64,000 nucleotides of DNA from Hyphomicrobiaceae bacterium (GCA_022842785.1 JALHOW010000002.1:744001-808000); one strand, 5' to 3'. Shown: positions 9,984-20,017, numbered from the stretch's first letter. Notes: generated by a model from the sequence alone, not told the origin. Numbers and translations are program-made.

Positions 9984-10060
9984 CTAAAGCAACTTTGGAC
10001 CTCAAATGCGACTTTGAGACTGCCCCAGACGTGGGTCGCATTTAAGGTCCGACGCTTTAA
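9984..10060. repeat. Palindromic element, type B copy 1 (lone, variant left end)
   Basis: This 77-bp imperfect inverted repeat runs from CTAAAGC (9984) to GCTTTAA (10060). It matches copies at 24394-24470 and 61954-62030. The inner arms GGACCTCAAATGCGAC and GTCGCATTTAAGGTCC pair except at one position. The left terminal decamer, CTAAAGCAAC, is that of the type-A element, so this copy looks chimeric. The TTA at 10057-10059 is the stop codon of cobT. Confidence 0.92.
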
Positions 10061-11952
10061 CGCCGCGAACCGGCCGCCGCCGCAGACCGCCCACGCCCGT
10101 CGCCGCGCGCCGGACCGTTCGTCTCCTCGAACAGCTCGACGAGCTTGTCCGTCATGGCGCCAGCGAGTTCGGTCGGGTCGGTGATGGTCACGGCGCGGCG
10201 GTAGTACCGGGTCACGTCGTGACCGATGCCGATCGCGATCAGCTCCACAGGCGACTTGTTCTCGATTTCCTCGATGACCTGACGGAGATGCCGCTCCAGA
10301 TAGCAGCCCGTGTTCACCGACAGCGTCGAATCATCGACCGGCGCACCATCGGAGATCATCATCAGAATGCGGCGATGCTCGGACCGCCCGAGAAGGCGAT
10401 TGTGGGCCCAGGCCAGCGCCTCACCGTCGATGTTCTCCTTGAGCAGGCCCTCCCGCATCATGAGCGCGAGCGACTGCTTGGAGCGACGCCAAGGTGAATC
10501 GGCGCGCTTGTAGACGATGTGGCGCAGATCATTGAGGCGTCCGGGCGCAGCAGGCTTGCCAGCAGCAAGCCACGCTTCCCGCGACTGGCCGCCTTTCCAG
10601 GCACGCGTCGTGAAGCCGAGGATCTCGACCTTGACGCCGCAGCGCTCGAGCGTGCGGGCGAGGATATCAGCGCAGCACGCCGCGACCATGATCGGCCGGC
10701 CGCGCATGGAGCCCGAGTTGTCGATCAGCAGCGTGACGACGGTGTCGCGGAAATCGGTATCGCGCTCGTGCTTGAAGGAGAGCGCGTGCATGGGGTCGAT
10801 CACGACACGCGTAAGCCGCGCCGTGTCGAGCTGACCTTCCTCGAGATCGAAGTCCCAGGCGCGGTTCTGCTGCGCGAGCAGCTTGCGCTGCAGGCGGTTG
10901 GCGAGGCGCGAGACGGCACCCGAAAGGTTGCGCAGCTCCTTGTCGAGGAACGCGCGCAGACGTTCGAGCTCATCAGGCGTCGAAAGGTCGGCTGCCTCGA
11001 TCTCCTCGTCGAAGGTCTTGTTGAAGACCTTGTAGCCGAAGCGCTCAGGGTCATCGAGAACGCTGGTATTGGGCCGCCAGGGCTCGTTGGTCTCCGCGCT
11101 CTCGTCGCCTTCCGCGTCGAGGTCGAAGTCCTCCGTCTCGCCGGCATCGGAGGCTTCGGTCGTCTCGCCTTCCTCACCCTCGGCCTGCTGCTCGTCGTTC
11201 GGCTGCTCGTCCGCGTCGGCGCCCTCGTCACTGTCCTGCGACTCGGAATCGCCGCCGTCGGGCTGCTGCTCGTCGTCGCTCTCGCCCTCTTCCTTCTCGC
11301 CGTCGGCAAGCTCCTCGGAGAGTTCGAGATCGCGCAGCATGTCACGCATCAGCCGGCCGAACTTGGCCTGGCTGGTAGCTGCATCACCCATACGCTCGAG
11401 TGTCGTGGTGGCGCGCTCTTCGATCCACGGCCGCCAGAGGTCGACGAGCGCCTGCGCCGATGCAGGTGGCTTGAGGCCGGTCAAACGCTCGCGCACGATC
11501 AGCGAGAGGGCATCCTCGATCGGCGCCTCGGCACGCTCGGTCACCTGGGCAAAGCGGCCATGGGCGTACTGGTCCTCGACCTTGGCGGTGAGATTGGTCG
11601 CCATACCCTGCATGCGATTGCAGCCGATCGCCTCGACGCGAGCGCGCTCGACGGCCTCGAACACCGAGCGGGCGGGCCCTGCTCCAGGAACGAGGCGCTT
11701 ATGCAGTTTCTCGTCGTGCATGGCTGCCGTCAGCGCGAGGCTGTCGGCCCAACCGCGGATGACCGCGATTTCCTTCTTCGAAGGCGTGCGCGAGGGCTCG
11801 GGCAGCTGCATGGCCTTGCCGTCGAGCTCGGGCTTGCCCGGCGCGTAGGTGACCTGCATCTGGTCGTCGCCGGCAATGGCGCGCGCGCAAAGACCGAGCA
11901 CGCGCTTAAACGGCTCGGTCGGCGCTTCTTTCTTCTTCGGAGGAGTGGCCAC
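10057..11952 (-). CDS. cobT: Cobaltochelatase subunit CobT
   Basis: The 631-residue protein is the von Willebrand A/MIDAS subunit of the aerobic cobaltochelatase, which with CobS and CobN inserts Co2+ into hydrogenobyrinic acid a,c-diamide. A long acidic linker rich in Glu and Asp occupies about residues 215-300. The C-terminal domain carries the metal-site motif [13 protein letters not shown] near residue 410 and the [14 protein letters not shown] segment. CobS is encoded 76 bp upstream. The stop codon lies inside the terminal heptamer of a palindromic element. Confidence 0.96.
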   Translation of the reverse strand: MATPPKKKEAPTEPFKRVLGLCARAIAGDDQMQVTYAPGKPELDGKAMQLPEPSRTPSKKEIAVIRGWADSLALTAAMHDEKLHKRLVPGAGPARSVFEAVERARVEAIGCNRMQGMATNLTAKVEDQYAHGRFAQVTERAEAPIEDALSLIVRERLTGLKPPASAQALVDLWRPWIEERATTTLERMGDAATSQAKFGRLMRDMLRDLELSEELADGEKEEGESDDEQQPDGGDSESQDSDEGADADEQPNDEQQAEGEEGETTEASDAGETEDFDLDAEGDESAETNEPWRPNTSVLDDPERFGYKVFNKTFDEEIEAADLSTPDELERLRAFLDKELRNLSGAVSRLANRLQRKLLAQQNRAWDFDLEEGQLDTARLTRVVIDPMHALSFKHERDTDFRDTVVTLLIDNSGSMRGRPIMVAACCADILARTLERCGVKVEILGFTTRAWKGGQSREAWLAAGKPAAPGRLNDLRHIVYKRADSPWRRSKQSLALMMREGLLKENIDGEALAWAHNRLLGRSEHRRILMMISDGAPVDDSTLSVNTGCYLERHLRQVIEEIENKSPVELIAIGIGHDVTRYYRRAVTITDPTELAGAMTDKLVELFEETNGPARGDGRGRSAAAAGSRR

Positions 11953-12027
11953 GCCTTAAGCTCCTTCGCGCGGCTCCGCCCGAGGCCCGTCTAAACCCGG
12001 CGGGCGTTGCCGTGGAATTGTCTGCGC

Positions 12028-13044
12028 CTAGCTCAGCGCGACGTTGGCTGCACTTTCAGGAAGTTCCTCGCCGAAGCAGCGCTGGAAGAACTCGGCGACC
12101 AACGGACGCTCGAGCTCGTCGCACTTGTTGAGGAACGTCATGCGGAACGCGAAACCGACATTGCCGAAGATCTCAGAGTTCTCGGCCCATGTCAGCACGG
12201 TACGCGGGCTCATCACCGTCGAGAGATCGCCGTTGATGAAGGCTTGGCGCGTCAGATCCGCGACCCGCACCATGTTGTTGACGACCTTCTTCTTGGCGTC
12301 GCTCTTCTGGAAGGCCTTGGCCTTGGAGAGAACGATGCCGACTTCGTCATCATGAGGCAGGTAGTTCAGGGTCGCGACGATCGACCAGCGGTCCATCTGG
12401 CCCTGGTTGATCTGCTGCGTGCCGTGATAAAGGCCCGACGTGTCGCCGAGACCGATCGTGTTGGTCGTCGAGAAGAGCCGGAAAGCCGGGTTCGGCCGGA
12501 TGACCTTCGACTGATCGAGCAGCGTCAGCTTACCGGAGACTTCGAGCACGCGCTGGATAACGAACATGACGTCCGGGCGGCCGGCGTCGTACTCGTCGAA
12601 AACGAGCGCGACGTTGTTCTGCAGCGCCCAGGGGAGGATGCCCTCGCGGAACTCGGTAACCTGCTTGCCGTCCTTAAGAACGATCGCGTCCTTACCGATA
12701 AGATCGATACGCGAGACGTGGCTGTCGAGGTTGACGCGCACGCACGGCCAGTTGAGCCGCGCGGCCACCTGCTCGATGTGCGTCGATTTGCCGGTGCCGT
12801 GATAGCCCTGGATCATCACGCGGCGGTTGTGCTTGAAGCCGGCGAGGATGGCGAGGGTCACTTCCCGATTGAAGAGATAATCGGGATCGAGGTCCGGTAC
12901 GTGCGAGTCAGCTTTGGAATACGCCGGTGCCTCCATGTCGGAGTCGATGCCGAACGTCTCGCGGACGGAGATGGTCTTATCCGGAAGGCCGGGCATGCCG
13001 GCGTTAGCTGAAGCGCGCATAGTTTCGCTGTTCCGCAGGTCCAT
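12028..13044 (-). CDS. cobS: Cobaltochelatase AAA+ subunit CobS
   Basis: The 338-residue AAA+ ATPase subunit works with CobT to power cobalt insertion by CobN. It has Walker [10 protein letters not shown], Walker B ALVFDEYD and sensor region [19 protein letters not shown], at normal family length. An alternative start (MRASANAG) lies eight codons downstream. The gene sits between cobT and a J-domain gene, as is common in Hyphomicrobiales. CobN is not encoded in this window. Confidence 0.96.
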   Translation of the reverse strand: MDLRNSETMRASANAGMPGLPDKTISVRETFGIDSDMEAPAYSKADSHVPDLDPDYLFNREVTLAILAGFKHNRRVMIQGYHGTGKSTHIEQVAARLNWPCVRVNLDSHVSRIDLIGKDAIVLKDGKQVTEFREGILPWALQNNVALVFDEYDAGRPDVMFVIQRVLEVSGKLTLLDQSKVIRPNPAFRLFSTTNTIGLGDTSGLYHGTQQINQGQMDRWSIVATLNYLPHDDEVGIVLSKAKAFQKSDAKKKVVNNMVRVADLTRQAFINGDLSTVMSPRTVLTWAENSEIFGNVGFAFRMTFLNKCDELERPLVAEFFQRCFGEELPESAANVALS

Positions 13045-13119
13045 GGAATCGCCCCCACGTGCTGTCCCGCGACGGATCGCTGATGTCTTGGGGACGATCG
13101 AGTTTGGCTGAACGGTCGG

Positions 13120-13767
13120 TCAAACGAGACCGGCCTGTTTGAGGTAATTATAGGCTTGTATGATCTCACGCAACTTGTCTTCGGCGCCGCGGTCCCCGCC
13201 ATTGGCATCGGGGTGGTGCCGCTTTACCAGCTCCTTGAACCGCCCTTTGATTTCGGCAGCCTGCGCAGTTTCCGTTAAATCCAGGGCCTCGAACGCTTTG
13301 CGCTCGAGCGGTTTCAGCGCCCGACGGGGGGCCTGACGGGCCGTGCCATGCGTTACGGCATCGCTGTCATCCAATACGTGATGGGGATCATGCGTGCCGT
13401 TGCGGGCGAAATTCGCGTACCGGCGGGCCCTGGCATCGCTGGCGCTGGCCTCCGAGAGGTTGTCCGTACCCCCCTTATCGGCGCCCAGCTTCCAGGTCGG
13501 GCGATGGCCGGTGATGGCTCCCTTGCGGAAGTCCTCCACCTCGGCGTCGCTCATGCCCGAGAAGTAGTTATATGAGGCGTTGAACTGCCGAACGTGGTCG
13601 AGGCAGAAGTGATAGTACTCGTTGTCGCGACCGCGGCCCATGGGCGCTTTGTGTGCGCCGGCCGCCTTGCAACCCTTCCACTGACACACGTGCTCGCGCT
13701 CCTCGGCCTCGCGCGGCGCGGAAGGTTTGACCCTGATCTGGTCGAAGTATTTCGATTCGAGCTTCAT
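13120..13767 (-). CDS. J-domain (DnaJ-like) protein with N-terminal Cys/His cluster
   Basis: The 215-residue protein has a C-terminal J domain with the HPD tripeptide (VKRHHPDANGGDR), followed by a helix ending YNYLKQAGLV. The N-terminal half holds CQWKGC and YYHFCLDH, a possible zinc-binding cluster typical of this alphaproteobacterial family. The start was set at ATG 13767 (MKLESKYFD); the upstream extension is not conserved-looking. It is presumably an Hsp70 co-chaperone. Its position ahead of cobS-cobT suggests co-transcription, but a role in the chelatase is not shown. Confidence 0.9.
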   Translation of the reverse strand: MKLESKYFDQIRVKPSAPREAEEREHVCQWKGCKAAGAHKAPMGRGRDNEYYHFCLDHVRQFNASYNYFSGMSDAEVEDFRKGAITGHRPTWKLGADKGGTDNLSEASASDARARRYANFARNGTHDPHHVLDDSDAVTHGTARQAPRRALKPLERKAFEALDLTETAQAAEIKGRFKELVKRHHPDANGGDRGAEDKLREIIQAYNYLKQAGLV

Positions 13768-13873
13768 CTGCCTGGCATTATGATCCACTGCGACCGCAGC
13801 GCACAAGCGGTCACCCGGACACCACGGGAATGCGTTGCTGCTATGCCACCCGAGTCGCGGACCTTGCGGCCCA

Positions 13874-14599
13874 TCATCGCGGCTCGCGCACCATGCTGAG
13901 GTACGTCGGATCGAACTCCGCGACCTCCTGGAGGTGCACCCAGTCCAGTATCGAAATCGTATGGTGGGTCCAACTTATCAAGCCCTCACGCCGAAGGCTC
14001 TGAATTACCCGGTTCATGTGAACGACCGATAAACCAAGCACATCTGCCATTTCAGCTTGCGATAGCGGAAAGTGAAAACTCCAGTCGACGGTGCGTTGCA
14101 CACCGCGCAGGCGCACATAAAGCTCGCAGATCAAATGCGCGAGCTGTGACTTCCGCGAGCGCCGCCCCATCGCCACGATCCACTCGCGGTGAATGGCCCC
14201 GTCCACGAGCGTATCGAGCCAAAGAAGCCGAGCAAGATGCGGCGCCTTCTCGGTGATCGTCTTGAGGTCGCCGTGCTCGGCGAATGCGATATGGCAGGGC
14301 GAGAGCGCCACGATGCCATGATCCATGGTTTTCAGCAGAAAAGCGTGGAGATCAACGAAATCACCAGCAACGTGGAGTGCCGTGATCTGCCGCCCGCCAT
14401 CCGAGAGCATTTTGTAGCGGGCCGCGAACCCGTCGACCATCAGGCTGCTGTGGACGGGCCGCGATCCGACGGTCACGATGTCGTCGCCCGCGGCGAAAGT
14501 TGCGTGTTTCGTAATTGCGGATGCCAGAAGCGCTGCCTCGTCCTCGGACACGGCGTCGTGCTGGCCGAGATTGAGCAACAGGGGTTTCAGAAGCGACAT
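13874..14599 (-). CDS. Crp/Fnr family transcriptional regulator
   Basis: The 241-residue protein has an N-terminal cyclic-nucleotide-binding-like beta barrel (about 10-130) and a C-terminal winged helix (LSQAEMADVLGLSVVHMNRVIQSLRREGLI, written here as a segment of residues about 178-207). The Cys cluster of true Fnr oxygen sensors is missing, so the ligand is unknown. ATG 14599 (MSLLKPLL) is preferred over a TTG four codons upstream. It is divergent from bolA across 219 bp. Confidence 0.9.
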   Translation of the reverse strand: MSLLKPLLLNLGQHDAVSEDEAALLASAITKHATFAAGDDIVTVGSRPVHSSLMVDGFAARYKMLSDGGRQITALHVAGDFVDLHAFLLKTMDHGIVALSPCHIAFAEHGDLKTITEKAPHLARLLWLDTLVDGAIHREWIVAMGRRSRKSQLAHLICELYVRLRGVQRTVDWSFHFPLSQAEMADVLGLSVVHMNRVIQSLRREGLISWTHHTISILDWVHLQEVAEFDPTYLSMVREPR

Positions 14600-14818
14600 G
14601 GTAAGGGTCAAGGCAGACTATGAGCGGGCCAAAACTTTTTCGGACCATTTACTACAGCCGGCTGGACTTTGTCGCAGCACAAATTCCGGTTTGGCACTCG
14701 CCTTTTATCCGTGTCCATTATATTTGATCTCCGCTTAACAATTGTTCTCGCAGGATGTGTCGAACTTGATGCATTCTGGCGAGACCGCCGAGCCGGCGAA
14801 GGGAAAGCAGTCGTCAGA

Positions 14819-15094
14819 ATGTCCGCCGACCAGAGAATTCGCGAGAAGCTCATGATCGCGTTCGAGCCGTCCCGCCTCGACGTCATCAACGAATCTCACC
14901 TGCACGCTGGACATCGGAACTCACCCGGCACCGGCGAGAGCCACTATCGCGTGCTGATCGTGTCGCCGGTCTTTGCCGGCAAGACCCGTGTCGCGCGGCA
15001 CCGCCTGGTGAACGACGCGCTTGCCGACGAACTCAAGGGTCGCGTCCACGCGCTCGCCCTTGCGACCTATGCACCCGGCGAAACCATTCGCTGA
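14819..15094 (+). CDS. bolA: BolA family protein
   Basis: The 91-residue protein shows the BolA fold: an N-terminal helix (IREKLMIAFEPSRLDVINES), the HAGH loop with SHYRVLIVSPVFAGKTRVARH, and a helix ending VNDALADELKGRVHALAL. BolA proteins partner with monothiol glutaredoxins around [2Fe-2S] clusters and can affect cell shape. ATG 14819 follows a GAAGGGAAAG ribosome-binding site; the longer frame back to 14669 is not conserved-looking. Confidence 0.93.
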   Translation: MSADQRIREKLMIAFEPSRLDVINESHLHAGHRNSPGTGESHYRVLIVSPVFAGKTRVARHRLVNDALADELKGRVHALALATYAPGETIR

Positions 15095-15109
15095 CGCAGG
15101 ACCAGACCC

Positions 15110-16195
15110 ATGAGCCTCGACCTACTCAAAGAGCAGATCTCGCGAGAGTTCGGCACACCAGCGGTCGTCATCGACCTCGACCGCGTCGACAAGAATATAG
15201 GGCGCGTGCAAGGCGTTTGCGAGGCCGCCGGCGTTGCCAATCGCCCGCACATAAAGACTCATAAAAGCCCTGTGCTCGCCAAGATGCAGATTGCAGCGGG
15301 CGCCAGCGGGGTCACCTGCCAGAAGCTCGGCGAGGCCGAGATCATGGCCGATGCGGGCATCGAAAATATCCTGGTCAGCTACAATCTCATCGGCGCAGCG
15401 CGATCCGGGCGGCTGGCTGCGCTCCGGAAGCGCGCCGACGTCACCATCTGCGCGGACAACCCGGTAACGCTCGCGGCTTATGCCGAGGCGGCCGCTGCCG
15501 CTAAGGCGCCGATCGGCGTGGTGATCGAGTGCGACACTGGCCGCAAGCGCGCAGGCGTCGAAACTCCGAAAGAGGTTGTGGAGCTCGCCCGCATCGTGCG
15601 CGACACCGACGGCCTCGAGTTTCGCGGGCTGCTGCTCTATCCGACAGAGGGTGGCTGGGATGCCGCTCAGCGCTTCCATGATGAGGCCGTCGCGGGACTG
15701 CGGTCGCTGGGTCTCGAGCCGGGCATCATCTCGACGGGCGGCACGCCGAACCTGCCCAATGTCGGCAAGCTCAAAGGCGCCACCGAACACCGCGCCGGCA
15801 CCTACATATTCAATGACCGCATGATGATCGCGTGCGGCCTCGCGACCGAGGAAGACTGTGCGCTGCATGTCTACGCCACCGTCGTGAGCCGGGCCGGTCC
15901 CGAGCGCGGCATCCTCGATTCAGGCTCGAAGACGCTCACTGCTGACCCCGGCGGCGGCATGGATGGCTTCGGTCACATATTGGAGTATCCGCAGGCCCGC
16001 ATTGGCGCATTTGCCGAGGAGCACGGCTTCCTCGATCTCTCGCGCACCAACCAGCGTCCGAATGTCGGCGAAGTCGTGCGGATCATCCCGAACCACGTCT
16101 GCGTGGTCGTAAACATGGTCGACCAGCTCATCGCCGTACGCCGCAACGAGATCGTGGACGTGCTGCCCGTTGCCGCCCGCGGACGGCTTGTCTGA
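15110..16195 (+). CDS. DSD1-family PLP enzyme (D-threonine aldolase / D-serine dehydratase-like)
   Basis: The 361-residue protein has an alanine-racemase-type N-terminal barrel with the PLP lysine in RPHIKTHKSP, followed by GASGVTCQKLGEAE. The C-terminal domain holds the metal-binding segment (NHVCVVVNM). Length and motifs fit D-threonine aldolases, which cleave D-threonine to glycine and acetaldehyde. The exact substrate could also be D-serine or a 3-hydroxy-D-aspartate. It lies 15 bp after bolA, so the two may be co-transcribed. Confidence 0.88.
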   Translation: MSLDLLKEQISREFGTPAVVIDLDRVDKNIGRVQGVCEAAGVANRPHIKTHKSPVLAKMQIAAGASGVTCQKLGEAEIMADAGIENILVSYNLIGAARSGRLAALRKRADVTICADNPVTLAAYAEAAAAAKAPIGVVIECDTGRKRAGVETPKEVVELARIVRDTDGLEFRGLLLYPTEGGWDAAQRFHDEAVAGLRSLGLEPGIISTGGTPNLPNVGKLKGATEHRAGTYIFNDRMMIACGLATEEDCALHVYATVVSRAGPERGILDSGSKTLTADPGGGMDGFGHILEYPQARIGAFAEEHGFLDLSRTNQRPNVGEVVRIIPNHVCVVVNMVDQLIAVRRNEIVDVLPVAARGRLV

Positions 16196-16202
16196 TCCAG
16201 GC

Positions 16203-17969
16203 TTAAACGGCAGCGCTCAGGACGGTATCCGCTCCGGTCGTGATGGTATCCGCGAGACCAGGCGCGGCCGTCGCGAGGTTTTCGGCGAAGAACCGGGCGA
16301 TCACGATACGGCCGGCACTGTCGCTCGCGCCTTCGCGAACCACGGACAGCGCGCCGCGTGCGAGATAGACGCCGCCGGAGGCAAGTCCGAAAAGGCGGAG
16401 ATACGGCTGCGCGCCTGCTAATGCGGCTTCGGGGTTCTTCTGCAGGGCGCCACCGAGCCAGCGCGAAGCCACAGCCAAGGCCTCGACCGCCGCGCCGAGC
16501 CGCTCACCCATGCGGCCGAACTCGGGACGGTTCGACGCTTTGATCTCAGCAACCGTCTGCGCCAACTCAGCGATGTAGGCTTCGGTGACCTTGCCACCTT
16601 CGAGCGGCAGCTTGCGCGTCAGAAGATCGATCGCCTGGATACCGTTCGTGCCCTCGTAGATCGGCAGGATGCGGGCATCGCGGTAGTGCTGGGCGGCACC
16701 CGTCTCCTCGATGAAGCCCATACCACCGTGGATCTGCACACCGATGGAGGCGACCTCCATCCCGATATCGGTCGAGAACGCCTTGGCGATCGGCGTGAGC
16801 AGAGCGGCGCGCGCGGCGGCTTTTGTGCGCGTTTCGGCATCCTTGGCGGCGTGCGAGACATCGAGCTCGCGGGCCGTCACGAGGCAGATGGCACGCGCCG
16901 CCTGGGTGAGCGCGCGCATAGTCAGCAGGTTCCGCCGGATATCCGGGTGGACGATGATCGGGCTCATCTCGCTTGCAGGAGCACCAGGCGCGCGGCCCTG
17001 CTTGCGCTCGTTCGCGTAGTCGGTAGCGCGCTGCGTCGCCCGCTCAGCGACCGCCACACCCTGGACGCCGACCGCAAGGCGCGCCGCATTCATCATGATG
17101 AACATGGTGTTGAGGCCGCGGTTCTCCTCGCCGACGAGATAGCCGACCGCACCATCGCCCTTCTCGCCGTACTTCATGACGGCCGTCGGACTCGCATGAA
17201 TGCCGAGCTTGTGCTCGAGGCTCGCGGCGATGAGGTCGTTGCGCGCCCCGAGCGAACCGTCGGAATTCACGAGATACTTCGGCACCAGGAACAGCGAGAT
17301 CCCGCGCGTGCCCGCCGGCGCATCGGGAAGCCGCGCGAGCACCATGTGGATGATGTTGTCGGTCAGCTCGTGATCCCCATAGGTGATGAAGATCTTGGTG
17401 CCGAAAATGCGGTACGTGCCGTCCGGCTGCTTGACGGCCTTGGTCGTAAGGTGACCGAGATCGGATCCGACATGCGGCTCGGTGAGGTTCATCGTGCCGG
17501 TCCATTCGCCGGACACCATCTTGGGCAGGTAGGCGTTCTTCAGCTCATCCGAGCCATGCAGCGAGAGGGCATCGATGGCACCCTGCGTGAGCAGGGGGCA
17601 GAGGCCGAAGGACAGATTGGCTGAGTTCCAGATCTCGCTGGCGGCCATCGAAACCATCTCGGGCAGGCCCTGGCCACCATACTCTGGCGGGCACGGCAAC
17701 GCCGACCAGCCACCCTCGGAGAATGCGGTGTAGGCCTCTTTCCAGCCCGGTGGTGTCTCAACCGTCCCGTTCACCAGCCGCGAGCCTGTCCGATCGCCCG
17801 GTGCGTTGAGCGGATCGAGCACCTCACTCGCAAACCGGCCGGCCTCCTCGATAACCGCACGCACGGTGTCCTCGTCGACCTCGATCGTGCCATCGGCCAC
17901 CAGCTCGGGGAGGCCGGCGGCGGTCTTGAGCGCGAAGACGATGTCGTCTACTGGAGCGCGGTAGGTCAT
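16203..17969 (-). CDS. Acyl-CoA dehydrogenase with C-terminal extension (DmdC type)
   Basis: The 588-residue flavoprotein catalyses alpha,beta-dehydrogenation of an acyl-CoA. It is longer than classical 380-residue enzymes: an N-terminal helical domain, the FAD-contact block MNLTEPHVGSDLGHL, a C-terminal dehydrogenase domain containing GGMGFIEETGAAQHYRDARI and YEGTNGIQAIDL, and an extra domain from about residue 465. This layout is shared with 3-methylmercaptopropionyl-CoA dehydrogenases and long-chain relatives. The substrate cannot be deduced from the sequence. Confidence 0.92.
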   Translation of the reverse strand: MTYRAPVDDIVFALKTAAGLPELVADGTIEVDEDTVRAVIEEAGRFASEVLDPLNAPGDRTGSRLVNGTVETPPGWKEAYTAFSEGGWSALPCPPEYGGQGLPEMVSMAASEIWNSANLSFGLCPLLTQGAIDALSLHGSDELKNAYLPKMVSGEWTGTMNLTEPHVGSDLGHLTTKAVKQPDGTYRIFGTKIFITYGDHELTDNIIHMVLARLPDAPAGTRGISLFLVPKYLVNSDGSLGARNDLIAASLEHKLGIHASPTAVMKYGEKGDGAVGYLVGEENRGLNTMFIMMNAARLAVGVQGVAVAERATQRATDYANERKQGRAPGAPASEMSPIIVHPDIRRNLLTMRALTQAARAICLVTARELDVSHAAKDAETRTKAAARAALLTPIAKAFSTDIGMEVASIGVQIHGGMGFIEETGAAQHYRDARILPIYEGTNGIQAIDLLTRKLPLEGGKVTEAYIAELAQTVAEIKASNRPEFGRMGERLGAAVEALAVASRWLGGALQKNPEAALAGAQPYLRLFGLASGGVYLARGALSVVREGASDSAGRIVIARFFAENLATAAPGLADTITTGADTVLSAAV

Positions 17970-18083
17970 GTCAGGCAGTCCTCAGTGTTGGGACAAAGCT
18001 CGTTGCCCGCACAATATGCATAAGAGCGGACATCGAGAAGACCGCCTGGATCAAATCCGTCTCAATCATTCTCCGAAAGCCCG

Positions 18084-19034
18084 ATGCCGATCCGCCCCGC
18101 CACCGCCGACGCAATCGCTGACGCCGCCGCGGCGCTCAGAGAAGGCCGGCTCGTGGCCTTCCCGACGGAGACGGTCTACGGGCTTGGCGCCGACGCGACC
18201 AATGCCCGCGCAGTCGCGGCAATATTCGAGGCCAAGGGCCGCCCGCGCTTCAATCCGCTGATCAGTCACGTCGCCGATGCCGAGGATGCTGCACGTTTTG
18301 CCGTGCTCGGCCCCGAGGCGACAGCGCTCGCGGCAGCCTTCTGGCCCGGTGCGCTCACGCTCGTTCTGAATAAGCGCGGGGATTGCCCTATTGCCGACCT
18401 TGCGACAGCGGGCCTCGATACGGTCGCCTTGCGCGTGCCTTCGCATCCGGTTGCCCGGGCGCTGATCCGCGCTGCAGATAGACCGATCGCGGCGCCTTCG
18501 GCCAACCGCTCAGGTCATGTGAGCCCGACGACCGCCGCGCATGTCGATGCCGATCTCGGTGGCAATGTCGCACTGATTCTTGATGACGGACCCTGCGCGA
18601 TCGGGCTCGAATCGACAGTGGTTGATGTTTCAGGCGACAAGCCGGCGCTTCTGCGAGCGGGCGGCGTGACACGTGAAGCGATCGAAGCTGTTCTCGGCGT
18701 CAGCCTGGCACTTCATACTGATGAAGCGGATCGTCCCTCCTCTCCCGGTCAGCTCGCGAGCCACTACGCGCCGCGCGCAACCGTGCGCCTCAATGCGATT
18801 GAGCCAGGCCCTGGCGAAGCGCTCCTCGCTTTTGGCCCGACGGCGCCGGCGCATAGCGGCCCGTCGATGAACTTGAGCCCGACCGGCGATCTGATCGAGG
18901 CAGCCACCAATTTATTCGCGGCCTTGCGCCAGCTGGACGCCTCCGGCGCCGCCACGATTACCGTCATGCCTATTCCGGAGACTGGCCTCGGCGAGGCGAT
19001 CAACGACCGGCTACGCCGCGCGGCGGTTCGCTGA
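18084..19034 (+). CDS. L-threonylcarbamoyladenylate synthase (Sua5 type)
   Basis: The 316-residue enzyme makes threonylcarbamoyl-AMP from Thr, bicarbonate and ATP, the first step of t6A modification at position 37 of ANN-decoding tRNAs. The YrdC domain has GRLVAFPTETVYGLGADATN and KGRPRFNPLISHV. The extra C-terminal Sua5 domain begins after a linker with SPGQLASHYAPRA, so this is the two-domain Sua5/TsaC2 type. It is followed within 3 bp by a transporter gene. Confidence 0.95.
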   Translation: MPIRPATADAIADAAAALREGRLVAFPTETVYGLGADATNARAVAAIFEAKGRPRFNPLISHVADAEDAARFAVLGPEATALAAAFWPGALTLVLNKRGDCPIADLATAGLDTVALRVPSHPVARALIRAADRPIAAPSANRSGHVSPTTAAHVDADLGGNVALILDDGPCAIGLESTVVDVSGDKPALLRAGGVTREAIEAVLGVSLALHTDEADRPSSPGQLASHYAPRATVRLNAIEPGPGEALLAFGPTAPAHSGPSMNLSPTGDLIEAATNLFAALRQLDASGAATITVMPIPETGLGEAINDRLRRAAVR

Positions 19035-19037
19035 TTC

Positions 19038-19907
19038 ATGAGCACATTCCCGCACGCCGCCATTGTCTTCGCACTCGCGTCCGCGTTCCTGTTCGCGTTG
19101 ACGAACCATTTCCAGAGCTTCGGTCTCGAAGGATCGGACGCCCGCACGGGCTCGCTGATCAATATCGCGACCGGCGCGGCATTCTATTGGCTGCTGGCGC
19201 CGTTCTTCCTCGAGAGTTGGTACTGGTTTTCGTGGGGAATGGTGCTTTTCGCGCTCGTCGGCATCATCCGACCGTCGCTTTCCTCGTTTCTGGCCATCCA
19301 AAGCATTCATGTGATGGGGCCGACGCTCACGAGCGCGCTGACGGCCTCGGCTCCGATTTTCGGCGCGCTGTTTGCTGTTTTCCTGCTCGGCGAGACGCTC
19401 GATCTGAAGACCGCGATCGGTATCGGGGCGGTCATGGCGGGCGCCGTGGTGGCCAGCTACCGCCGTCAGGGCATTGTCCGCGATTGGCCGCTGTGGGCCA
19501 TTACGTTGCCTGTTGGCGCGGCACTCGTGCGCGCCGGCGGCCATGCCGTCACCAAGCTCGGCCTGGAGGACGTGCCGAGCCCATCCTTCGCCGTGCTGGT
19601 TTCGAATACCGTATCGCTCGTCATCGCATCGGCGGCTTTCCGCATCGAGGGGCGCCCGATCACGGGGACGCGGAGGTCGATTGCGTGGTTCGTCGCGTCA
19701 GGACTGGCGGCAGCGGTTTCGCTGCACTTCCTGAACTCGGCCCTGCAGATCGGCGAATTGGTTGCAGTCGTGCCGATCGTATCGGCGACGCCGGTGTTCA
19801 CGATGCTGCTGGGTCTGTTCGTATTCCGGCGGGAGAAGTTCTCGTGGCGGATGGTGGCGACCATCGCACTCGTCGTGCCGGGCGTGATGCTCGTGGCGAT
19901 GAACTAG
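19038..19907 (+). CDS. EamA/DMT family transporter
   Basis: The 289-residue inner-membrane protein has about ten hydrophobic segments in two EamA repeats, with an internal duplication around residue 150 (QGIVRDWPLWAITLPVG). The second half ends with the typical VATIALVVPGVMLVAMN. Drug/metabolite exporters of this type move amino acids or other small metabolites; the substrate is unknown. It is probably co-transcribed with the sua5-type gene. Confidence 0.88.
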   Translation: MSTFPHAAIVFALASAFLFALTNHFQSFGLEGSDARTGSLINIATGAAFYWLLAPFFLESWYWFSWGMVLFALVGIIRPSLSSFLAIQSIHVMGPTLTSALTASAPIFGALFAVFLLGETLDLKTAIGIGAVMAGAVVASYRRQGIVRDWPLWAITLPVGAALVRAGGHAVTKLGLEDVPSPSFAVLVSNTVSLVIASAAFRIEGRPITGTRRSIAWFVASGLAAAVSLHFLNSALQIGELVAVVPIVSATPVFTMLLGLFVFRREKFSWRMVATIALVVPGVMLVAMN

Positions 19908-19924
19908 GCCGGAAAAAGCAAGGA

Positions 19925-19952
19925 CCGGAGGGCAGATGTCTGCAGCCTCCGG
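19925..19952 (-). terminator. Strong hairpin, likely terminator of the Lys/Ala peptide gene
   Basis: CCGGAGG-GCAGA-TG-TCTGC-AG-CCTCCGG forms a 12-bp stem with a two-base loop and a two-base bulge. Read on the minus strand it is followed about eight bases later by TTTTTCC, so it best fits a terminator for the small gene at 20018-20101. A smaller hairpin, CGGGGC (19986-19991) with GCCCCG (20004-20009), lies between the two. Confidence 0.6.
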
Positions 19953-20017
19953 CCTCTAGAACTCGAACAGATAAATCTTGTCGTACGGGGCAGCCTGCGA
20001 AGCGCCCCGGTAAAACT

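Noticed and set aside
10519-11994. 491-codon open frame on the plus strand opposite cobT
   Set aside because: It is the antisense shadow of the acidic, GC-rich cobT frame; its translation is a Leu/Arg/Gly-rich repeat without any family pattern.
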